DNA of 18,528 nucleotides from the NCBI GenBank assembly GCA_003523085.1, contig DPHD01000092.1:1-18528 (forward strand), written 5' to 3'. The position numbers and the translations under genes were made by a program. The notes below the pieces were generated by a model that had not been told where the DNA came from, did not search any database, and saw only the letters and a list, made by a program, of their open reading frames with translations. Positions 6,493 to 12,481 of this stretch are shown piece by piece (within the stretch, counting starts at the first letter, position 1; each line of letters starts with the position of its first letter). Source of the DNA: Oceanospirillaceae bacterium. GTDB lineage: Bacteria; Pseudomonadota; Gammaproteobacteria; Pseudomonadales; Balneatricaceae.

Positions 6493-7218
6493 TTGGACGC
6501 ATTTCTAGAATTTCTTAACATTCTAAAGTTTTCAGACATGGGCTGGGGCGACAACCTCTTCTATGGTTTGTTAGCCACCCTAGAAATTGCCCTTGGTGCA
6601 TACATTTTAGGTACCAGCATTGGTTTTGCCGGTGCTTTAGGCAAAATAAATGGCGGGCCTATAACTCGTTTTTGTTTAGCCACCTACACCACCTTGGTAC
6701 GTGCGGTACCTGAGTTGGTACTTATTTTATTGCTTTACTATGCAGGTACTGCACTAGTGAACGAAGTACTTATGAGCTTGGGTTACCGGCCCATCGATAT
6801 TAGCGGCTTAGTTGCCGGCATCGTGGTTTTAGGTGTGGTGCAAGGGGCTTATTCCACGGAAGTCATCCGTGGTGCCCTACAAGCCATCCCCAAAGGCCAG
6901 CTAGAAGCGGGAAAGGCTTTTGGCATGTCGCGCTTCACCCTATTTAGACGCATTACCATACCTGCAATGATTCCCCTCGCCCTGCCAGGCATGTCCAACT
7001 TGTGGCTCATTGTGACCAAAGACACAGCTCTATTAGCAGTTGTGGGATTCCAAGAATTGACTCTCACCACGCGAGTTGCGGCGGGTACTACACGTTACTA
7101 TTTAGAGTTCTTCCTGATCGCGGCGGCCATCTATCTGAGCGTCACCCTTATCTCTAACCTCGGCTTTAAATGGCTTGAACGCCGTTCTAGCCGCGGCATG
7201 ACTAGCCTAGGACATTAA
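6493..7218 (+). CDS. ABC transporter permease, HisQ/AotQ-like
   Basis: A 241-residue inner-membrane permease of the His/Glu/Arg/opine family, with about five hydrophobic segments and the coupling EAA loop at IPKGQLEAGKAFGMS, followed by RRITIPAMIPLALPGM. I chose the TTG at 6493 because AAAAGG lies 6 bp upstream and the product, MDAFLEFLNILKFSDMGWGD, matches the usual N-terminus. The next in-frame ATG (6538) would remove that amphipathic lead and has no good ribosome binding site. The frame upstream of 6493 reads through the hairpin repeats and is not coding. It pairs with the next gene to form the transmembrane channel. Confidence 0.85.
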   Translation: MDAFLEFLNILKFSDMGWGDNLFYGLLATLEIALGAYILGTSIGFAGALGKINGGPITRFCLATYTTLVRAVPELVLILLLYYAGTALVNEVLMSLGYRPIDISGLVAGIVVLGVVQGAYSTEVIRGALQAIPKGQLEAGKAFGMSRFTLFRRITIPAMIPLALPGMSNLWLIVTKDTALLAVVGFQELTLTTRVAAGTTRYYLEFFLIAAAIYLSVTLISNLGFKWLERRSSRGMTSLGH

Positions 7219-7219
7219 C

Positions 7220-7912
7220 ATGGAATGGTACTGGCTAGGTGAATACGCCCCTAAACTTCTCTCCGGCACATGGCTAACCATACAGCTGTTAGTGATGGCC
7301 GTATTTTTCGGTATGTTATTAGCTATTCCTATTGGTTTGGCGCAGGTGACAGGCCCTAAAATACTTTGCTACCCAGCAAGGGCCTTTTGCACCACTTTTA
7401 GGGGCACTCCACTGTTGATTCAATTGTGGTTATTGTATTACGGCCTGGGCTCATTGTTTCCCTACATGGACGGTATTCGCAGCAGCTTTATCTGGCCCTA
7501 TTTGCGGGATGCGTTTCCCTATGCCATAGTCGCTTTTACCTTGAGCGTGGCCGCTTACGAAGGCGAAATTATGCGCGGTGCATTTAAAAACGTACCCAAA
7601 GGCGAACTCGAAGCTGGAATCGCCAGTGGCATGAGCCGCTTCCAATTATTGCGGCGTATCTGGTTACCCAGGGCCCTGCAAAACGTTTTGCCCACCTTGG
7701 CAGGCGAAATGGTGCTTACCCTAAAAGCCACACCCCTAGCAGCCACCATTACGGTGTACGAAATATTTGGTGTGGGCACCATCATCCGCCAAGAAACTTA
7801 CCGCATTTATGAACCACTATTGCTTATCGCAGGAGTATACATCTGCCTCACGGGCATCATTGTTGTATTGTTTCATTGGTTAGAAAAACGCGTTCCCAAG
7901 GCGTCAGGCTAA
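7220..7912 (+). CDS. ABC transporter permease, HisM/AotM-like
   Basis: A 230-residue inner-membrane permease, partner of the preceding one, with a single base between the two genes. It has the typical FRGTPLLIQLWLLYYGLG motif near residues 58-75, and the EAA loop at VPKGELEAGIASGMS with RRIWLPRALQNVLPTL. AGGA precedes the ATG by 8 bp. Its TAA overlaps the stop codon of the convergent minus-strand gene, and no terminator hairpin is visible, so the two transcription units may read into each other. Confidence 0.87.
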   Translation: MEWYWLGEYAPKLLSGTWLTIQLLVMAVFFGMLLAIPIGLAQVTGPKILCYPARAFCTTFRGTPLLIQLWLLYYGLGSLFPYMDGIRSSFIWPYLRDAFPYAIVAFTLSVAAYEGEIMRGAFKNVPKGELEAGIASGMSRFQLLRRIWLPRALQNVLPTLAGEMVLTLKATPLAATITVYEIFGVGTIIRQETYRIYEPLLLIAGVYICLTGIIVVLFHWLEKRVPKASG

Positions 7913-8517
7913 AACTGATAAAAGCGACGAAACTCTTCAATTCTTGCTGGTAGACGCTGAAGCACAATATCTTCGTCAATTTGAATTATAAGACCCTTGA
8001 TTAGGGCCGTCTTTTTAACATTCAGATCACGTGCCAATTGATTTACCGCAGCATTTAGCTTTGCTGTTACCTTCAGTGATATGCGTCGCTTGGGTACCGA
8101 ATCGAATAGTTCCCCTGCAGTATTCATCCCCTTTAGCGCGTGTTTGATTTTATTTAGCCCATCCTTTGAACCACTGCTTTGGCGCAGGTAATACACCAGC
8201 AGTGTTTTCCTGAACTCAGCAGTAGCCTCCGAGTCAATGGTATAGGCAGCCAAATCTAAAATTTCAACATATGGCGCTGGCAGGTTCAGCTCAATCGGTT
8301 TAATGGCAACTTGTCGAGTAGCCTTAATCGCTGGCATGGATTGAGGAGGCACTGCAACCACCGTAGAACAATGATCACAAACAGCCACTAAAATACTTTT
8401 AACACTACCGCTGCCTTTGTCGAATGGAACATCATGATACCCAAACCTAGTGGGCACTATGCATTCACACCCACTACAAACGGCCTGACTTATATCGCCT
8501 ACTGTATAACGCTTCAC
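7909..8517 (-). CDS. Putative antitoxin: N-terminal zinc ribbon, C-terminal RHH
   Basis: A 202-residue protein I do not recognise as a named family. It starts at a GTG with GAGAGG 7 bp upstream. Residues 14-50 hold two CxxC pairs (C14/C17, C47/C50) around a YHDVPFDKG...V...VCDHC segment, which resembles the zinc ribbon of MqsA/YgiT-type antitoxins. Residues 144-181 (RRISLKVTAKLNAAVNQLA, then a helix with VKKTALIKG) look like a ribbon-helix-helix DNA-binding and dimerisation unit instead of the HTH found in MqsA. A helical middle region (80-135) links them. It is encoded 21 bp after a small basic protein in the toxin-first order of mqsRA and higBA, so an antitoxin and autorepressor role is inferred. 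Confidence 0.55.
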   Translation of the reverse strand: MKRYTVGDISQAVCSGCECIVPTRFGYHDVPFDKGSGSVKSILVAVCDHCSTVVAVPPQSMPAIKATRQVAIKPIELNLPAPYVEILDLAAYTIDSEATAEFRKTLLVYYLRQSSGSKDGLNKIKHALKGMNTAGELFDSVPKRRISLKVTAKLNAAVNQLARDLNVKKTALIKGLIIQIDEDIVLQRLPARIEEFRRFYQF

Positions 8518-8538
8518 GCCTACCTCTCTTGTGACTTA

Positions 8539-8826
8539 TTATCTATGGACGCTAATAAACATCACATCAGGATCAAGTTTATAAAATTTAATATACCAAC
8601 CTTGCTTTTTAAAAACATGAACGGGCAAAGAAGGCACCAAATGGTGTGGGGTTTGTACGTGGTCTCTGCCAGTACATTTGACCAAGATCTCCGCGACTTC
8701 GTTGGCGGACACTTGGCCCGTGTAAAAGAGATTTTTCCGCTCGATAGCGCCGCGCAGTTCGTGTTGATATGAACCTTCTGCCAGAGCTCGGAGAACTTGA
8801 GACTTTGCTTCCTTGAATCCATTCAT
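8539..8826 (-). CDS. Putative toxin partner of the zinc-ribbon/RHH protein
   Basis: A 95-residue protein of unrecognised family. An N-terminal helix (MNGFKEAKSQVLRALAEGSY) is followed by H22, a conserved-looking KNLFYTGQVSANEVAEIL, paired H61/H62, and a C-terminal beta-hairpin (GWYIKFYKLDPDVMFISVH). A compact basic protein with a helix-then-beta layout is compatible with a RelE/MqsR-like mRNA interferase or a DUF4258-type protein, but no catalytic set can be assigned with confidence. I chose the ATG at 8826 over an upstream TTG at 8889. A sigma70 -10 (TATAAT, 8838-8833) lies just upstream, so the longer frame would read through the promoter and operator. There is no ribosome binding site before 8826, and the transcript may be leaderless. 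Confidence 0.55.
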   Translation of the reverse strand: MNGFKEAKSQVLRALAEGSYQHELRGAIERKNLFYTGQVSANEVAEILVKCTGRDHVQTPHHLVPSLPVHVFKKQGWYIKFYKLDPDVMFISVHR

Positions 8827-8832
8827 AGTCAC

Positions 8833-8856
8833 ATTATACGAATTTCTTCGTATAAT
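8833..8856 (-). promoter_or_regulatory. 24-bp perfect inverted repeat over the TA promoter
   Basis: ATTATACGAA and TTCGTATAAT, perfect 10-bp arms with a 4-bp spacer, occupy 8833-8856. On the minus strand the downstream arm contains TATAAT (8838-8833), a consensus -10. A TTGATT at 8859-8854 (15-bp spacer) or TATTGA at 8861-8856 (17-bp spacer) could be the -35. A protein bound to this dyad would cover the -10, as expected for an autoregulated toxin-antitoxin operon. The first transcribed base would fall at or very near A8826, the A of the toxin ATG. Confidence 0.65.
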
Positions 8857-8903
8857 CAATATTTCATTGGGTCTATTAAGACTAGTCAAAGATCCTATTA
8901 ATG

Positions 8904-9506
8904 CTAAGCCAAGGCCAAGGTTCGCTCAAGCCACTGATTAAGGATGGTCTGCCACAGGCTCGCATCTTGGTTATTGCCATTCAAACTCCAGTCTAACCAC
9001 AACCCATCGGTTAAGGCGCTGTATTCAACGGCAAGCACTGTTAATTGTTGCTCATTGTGTTGCGGTAAAGACTTAGCCAGCACCTTTACAAGAAAATCGT
9101 GTAAACGCTCATTAATGGTGTCGTGCATGGCTCTCATCACCGGTGATTCGATGGTTTTCGACCAAAACACCACCCATGCCCGCAGTTGGTCTGGACACAT
9201 AATATCCTCTTCAAAGGCGCAGGCCACCAAGGTTTTTATAGGCGCATCCTGGTTATTAAAATCGTTATCTATGCGGGTTTCTAAGGCTTGGTGGTAACGC
9301 AATGAAATGGCTTCATAAGCCACAGCCAACAACTCAATTTGGCTAGCAAAGTGGTGATTTAGCAATCCCGCCGAAACCCCCGCTTGGGCACAAATTTTGC
9401 GCGACGACAAACCTTCTGCGCCATCACGCATCAAACACGTGAGCGTGGCTTCAACCAGCTGATTGCGCCTTTCCGGCGGTGATAAACGATCAGTTTTTTT
9501 CTTCAA
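8904..9506 (-). CDS. TetR-family repressor, BetI-like
   Basis: A 200-residue cytosolic transcriptional repressor. The N-terminal helix-turn-helix spans about residues 14-57 (SSRKICAQAGVSAGLLNHHF). The ligand-binding half has the pattern FEEDIMCPDQLRAWVVFWS and DGLWLDWSLNG that characterises the BetI-like branch. The only usable start in frame is the TTG at 9506, since a stop lies eight codons upstream; a GGG sits about 7 bp before it, so initiation is probably weak, as is common for repressors. It is divergent from aruH, with two 18-bp dyads in the shared intergenic region and a third copy at the transporter promoter. No choline or betaine genes are present, so it likely senses arginine, 2-ketoarginine or another pathway guanidino compound (inference). 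Confidence 0.85.
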   Translation of the reverse strand: MKKKTDRLSPPERRNQLVEATLTCLMRDGAEGLSSRKICAQAGVSAGLLNHHFASQIELLAVAYEAISLRYHQALETRIDNDFNNQDAPIKTLVACAFEEDIMCPDQLRAWVVFWSKTIESPVMRAMHDTINERLHDFLVKVLAKSLPQHNEQQLTVLAVEYSALTDGLWLDWSLNGNNQDASLWQTILNQWLERTLALA

Positions 9507-9554
9507 AACAGGCCCAAAAAGAACAAATTAATAACTGCTAATTGTCGACTTTAT

Positions 9555-9584
9555 TTGACTATTGAGCAAGTGCTCAATTACTAT
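9555..9584 (+). promoter_or_regulatory. Promoter of aruHI
   Basis: TTGACT (9555-9560) and TACTAT (9579-9584) are 18 bp apart. The spacer is exactly the 18-bp palindrome O1. The predicted start is near 9591, inside palindrome O2, giving a leader of about 37 bases before the ATG at 9628, the same geometry as the transporter promoter. Confidence 0.6.
9561..9578. promoter_or_regulatory. TetR-type operator O1 in the aruH promoter spacer
   Basis: ATTGAGCA-AG-TGCTCAAT is a perfect 8-bp inverted repeat with a 2-bp centre, filling the gap between -35 and -10 of aruHI. It shares the ATTGAnC...GnTCAAT frame with the other two dyads but has a different core, so it may be a second-affinity site. It also lies close to where the tetR promoter must be. 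Confidence 0.65.
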
Positions 9585-9603
9585 TGTACGATCGTTCAAT
9601 AGT
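9580..9603. promoter_or_regulatory. TetR-type operator O2 (copy B of the shared dyad)
   Basis: The core ATTGTACGATCGTTCAAT (9583-9600) extends to a 24-bp dyad with one mismatched pair. It overlaps the -10 and probable start site of aruHI. It is identical over 22 bp to the reverse complement of 4733-4754. Its centre is 22 bp from that of O1, about two helical turns, so two dimers could bind on the same face of the DNA. Confidence 0.72.
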
Positions 9604-9627
9604 GGCATCATTTGTACCGAGGCATTT

Positions 9628-10812
9628 ATGCAGTATTCTCAGTTAACTCAGCGTATTGATGGTGAAGGGGCAGCCGCATGGGACCTGCACGAAGTGGCCG
9701 TGCAAGCCGCAGCCGCAGGCGAAGATGTGATTGTTTTGAGTGTTGGCGATCCAGACTTTGCCACCCCAGACAAGATCACCAAAGCCGCCATTACGGCACT
9801 AGAAGAAGGGGATACCCACTATCAATCGGTCGCCGGCCGGTCAGAGGTGCGCAGCCTCATTGCCAAACAATTTCAAACCCCAAGCACGGGTGACTTAGAT
9901 GCCGACCATGTGATGTTGTTTGCGGGGGCGCAAAACGCCTTGTTTGCTGCCAGCTTATGTCTGTTCAATGCCGGTGATCAGGTGCTGGCTCTTGACCCCA
10001 TGTACGTCACCTACGAAGCCACAATTCGCGCCTCTGGTGCAGAGCTAGTTTCCGTGCCACAAAGCGCCGACAGCGGTTTTCGCTTTGATGCCCAAGCCGC
10101 TCGTGCGGCCATCACCCCCAACACCAAAGCCATTCTCATTACTAACCCAAACAACCCCACCGGGGTCATGATGTCCGAGGCAGAAGTAGACGCCCTCTGC
10201 GCCCTCGCCTTGGAGCACGATTTATGGGTCATTTCAGATGAAGTGTATGGGGAACTTGTGTTTGAAGGGCAGCACATTAGTATTGCTCAACAACCGCATA
10301 TGTTTGCACGTACGGTGACCCTTAACAGCTTGTCCAAAACCTATGCCATGACCGGCTGGCGTGTGGGCTGGGCCATTGCCCCGGCGACCTTAATAACCCA
10401 CTTTTCCAACTTAGGTCTGTGTATGCTGTATGGTTTAGCGGGTTTTACCCAAGCGGCCGCCCAAGTGGCCTTAGAGCAATCTGCAGCCGCCAGCGGCGCC
10501 ATTCGCAATACCTTTAAACAGCGTCGCGACTTAGTATTTAAGGCCCTAGACGGCAACCCACTGACGCCGATATTAAAACCACAAGCCGGCATGTTTATCA
10601 TGATGGATGTCCGTGCCTTAGGCATGGATGGCCTCGAATTTGCCAAGGCGTTATACGCCGCCACCGGCGTCGCGGTACTCGATGCGGGGGCCTTTGGAAA
10701 AACCGCCCACGGCTGGATTCGCATCTCCTACACCGTTGATGACAACCTGCTGACTGACGCCTGCGCGCGTATTAATGCTTTTATCGCCCAATGCCAAGCG
10801 CATGCCGCATGA
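9628..10812 (+). CDS. aruH: Arginine:pyruvate transaminase (AruH), fold-type I aminotransferase
   Basis: A 394-residue PLP-dependent class I/II aminotransferase, expected to convert L-arginine and pyruvate to 2-ketoarginine (5-guanidino-2-oxopentanoate) and alanine. The N-terminus (MQYSQLTQRIDGEGAAAWD) and LSVGDPDFATP closely follow Pseudomonas aeruginosa AruH as I recall it. The PLP lysine is K237 in NSLSKTYAMTGWRVGW. NPNNPTG (173-179), D204 in ISDEVY and the C-terminal carboxylate-binding arginine in GWIRISY are all present. GAGG lies 5 bp before the ATG at 9628; the longer frame from 9562 reads through the operators. The gene overlaps aruI by 4 bp (ATGA). The adjacent decarboxylase makes the AruH assignment much stronger than for a lone aminotransferase. 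Confidence 0.87.
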   Translation: MQYSQLTQRIDGEGAAAWDLHEVAVQAAAAGEDVIVLSVGDPDFATPDKITKAAITALEEGDTHYQSVAGRSEVRSLIAKQFQTPSTGDLDADHVMLFAGAQNALFAASLCLFNAGDQVLALDPMYVTYEATIRASGAELVSVPQSADSGFRFDAQAARAAITPNTKAILITNPNNPTGVMMSEAEVDALCALALEHDLWVISDEVYGELVFEGQHISIAQQPHMFARTVTLNSLSKTYAMTGWRVGWAIAPATLITHFSNLGLCMLYGLAGFTQAAAQVALEQSAAASGAIRNTFKQRRDLVFKALDGNPLTPILKPQAGMFIMMDVRALGMDGLEFAKALYAATGVAVLDAGAFGKTAHGWIRISYTVDDNLLTDACARINAFIAQCQAHAA

Positions 10813-12425
10813 ACACCACGGGCCAGCGCCTCATCGAACTGCTACAAGGCTACGGCGTAGACACCGTTTTTGGTATTCCCGGAGTACATACTGTGGAGCT
10901 CTACCGGGGCCTAGCCGAGTCTAGCATTCAACACATTACCCCGCGCCACGAACAAGGCGCGGGCTTTATGGCAGACGGGTATGCCCGCGTCACCGGCAAA
11001 CCCGGTGTGTGCTTTGTGATTACGGGGCCGGGCCTTACCAACATCGCCACAGCCATGGGCCAAGCGCTAGCGGACAGCATTCCTATGTTGGTTATCTCCA
11101 CTGTTAACCCATCGGGCTCCCAAGGCCTAGGCTGTCTACACGCTATGCCTAATCAACAAGGCATGATTAAACCCCTGACCGTAGCCACCTTTGAACTCAT
11201 GGCAAGTGATCACTTAGAAGACACAGTGCGACAAGTCTTCATGGCCTTAAATAACAACAACGGCACGCCACTAGGGCCAGTACACCTGCAAATACCGCTA
11301 GATGTGATGGCGCAAAAGTGTGAGGCCCACACGTCCACGCAAATACCTGTAGCGCCGGTACTCAGCACGCCAACCCAAACCGCCCTAACAACAACTGCCA
11401 ACTTGCTCAACCAGCACCAGCACATCGTCATTTTGGCCGGCGGTGGCGCGGTGCATGCAGCGCCGCAAGTACAACAACTTGCAACCACACTAAACGCCCC
11501 AGTAGTCACTACTATAAACGGCCGAGGCTTGATGGTTCAACACCCACTGTCGGTGCCTGCAAGCCCTAGCCTTGACGCCGTTCGGGCCTTACTTGCCGCG
11601 GCCGACTGTGTGCTTGCTTTAGGCACAGAGATGGGGCAAACCGATTATGACATGTACGTTAATGGCCAGTTCCCAACCTTATCCAACTTGATTCGCATCG
11701 ACATTAATGCCAATTTAGCACCTTTGACCAAGCAAGTATTTGTCCATGCTGAAGTCGGCAGCGCGCTGGGTCATCTGTTGCCTTTGTTAAACCCTAAAGA
11801 CCCTGCCCTTTGCGGCGGCGAAATGATAGCAAAGGCCACCTCTAAGCAAGCCTTTGATGAGCTGCCAGCCAACTACCAAAAACACCATCGGTTCTTAACA
11901 AGCATAGTCCAGGCTCTACCCACCGCACGGTTCGTAGGCGATTCAACCCAGCCTGTTTATGCTGGCAACTGTTATTTTGAGGCTACCGGCCCCACATGTT
12001 GGTTTAATTCGGCCACGGGTTTTGGCACCTTAGGTTATGCAGTTCCAGCAGCCATTGGTGTAGCGCTGGGGCAGCAACAACAAAGCGATACGCGCCCTAT
12101 TGTTGCCATCATAGGCGACGGTGGCCTGCAGTTTTGTATAGCAGAATTAGCCACCGCAAAGGACTGCGGCTTACCCATTATCTTTATTGTTTGGAACAAC
12201 CACGGCTACGGCGAAATTGAGTCGTCTATGCTGGCGGTTGGTGTCACTCCCGTTGGCGTTAGCCCAAAACCGCCACAACTTGATGCATTAGCACAAGCTT
12301 ACGGTTTACCATACCACCGGCTCACTGATTTAAGTCGCTTCACCAATTTATTGAGAACCTGCGCTGCGGATACCACGCCGTCGATTATCGAAGTTAACGA
12401 ATTGCAGATTATGGCACTTCTCTAA
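10809..12425 (+). CDS. aruI: 2-ketoarginine decarboxylase (AruI), ThDP-dependent
   Basis: A 538-residue thiamine-diphosphate enzyme of the acetolactate synthase-like superfamily, expected to decarboxylate 2-ketoarginine to 4-guanidinobutyraldehyde and CO2. The N-terminal pyrimidine domain carries the activating glutamate E48 in PRHEQGAGFMADGYAR, and VDTVFGIPGVHTVELYRGL matches AruI as I recall it. The C-terminal domain has the ThDP/Mg motif GDG (436-438) through NN (463-464). The start is the ATG overlapping the aruH stop (ATGA). A longer frame from 10791 lies wholly within aruH. The cofactor-binding residues look intact. The next enzymes of the pathway, guanidinobutyraldehyde dehydrogenase and guanidinobutyrase, are not downstream. 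Confidence 0.87.
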   Translation: MNTTGQRLIELLQGYGVDTVFGIPGVHTVELYRGLAESSIQHITPRHEQGAGFMADGYARVTGKPGVCFVITGPGLTNIATAMGQALADSIPMLVISTVNPSGSQGLGCLHAMPNQQGMIKPLTVATFELMASDHLEDTVRQVFMALNNNNGTPLGPVHLQIPLDVMAQKCEAHTSTQIPVAPVLSTPTQTALTTTANLLNQHQHIVILAGGGAVHAAPQVQQLATTLNAPVVTTINGRGLMVQHPLSVPASPSLDAVRALLAAADCVLALGTEMGQTDYDMYVNGQFPTLSNLIRIDINANLAPLTKQVFVHAEVGSALGHLLPLLNPKDPALCGGEMIAKATSKQAFDELPANYQKHHRFLTSIVQALPTARFVGDSTQPVYAGNCYFEATGPTCWFNSATGFGTLGYAVPAAIGVALGQQQQSDTRPIVAIIGDGGLQFCIAELATAKDCGLPIIFIVWNNHGYGEIESSMLAVGVTPVGVSPKPPQLDALAQAYGLPYHRLTDLSRFTNLLRTCAADTTPSIIEVNELQIMALL

Positions 12426-12441
12426 ATTGAGTGTTATTTAG

Positions 12442-12450
12442 TGATATAAT
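12442..12450 (+). promoter_or_regulatory. Extended -10 promoter for the PAF-acetylhydrolase-like gene
   Basis: TGATATAAT is a perfect TGn-TATAAT extended -10 in the 56-bp gap after aruI. No good -35 is placed 17 bp upstream, as is usual for extended -10 promoters. The predicted start is near 12457, about 25 bases before the ATG at 12482. The lipase gene can therefore be expressed apart from aruHI. Confidence 0.5.
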
Positions 12451-12481
12451 ACGGCCATATTTTATTCGACACTACTCAGAA

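Noticed and set aside
8827..8889. Upstream TTG start for the putative toxin
   Set aside because: It would translate through the perfect dyad and the TATAAT promoter, and has no ribosome binding site. The ATG at 8826 starts at a natural helix.
8904..9506. Naming the regulator BetI and assigning choline control
   Set aside because: The protein is only BetI-like. No choline dehydrogenase, betaine aldehyde dehydrogenase or choline transporter gene is nearby, and the context is arginine catabolism.
9562..9627. N-terminal extension of aruH
   Set aside because: This stretch holds the promoter spacer, -10 and both palindromes. The ATG at 9628 has GAGG at 5 bp and gives the AruH-like N-terminus.
10809..12425. 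Calling the ThDP enzyme an acetolactate synthase
   Set aside because: There is no small-subunit gene or branched-chain pathway context, and the N-terminal and C-terminal sequences together with the adjacent aruH fit AruI better.
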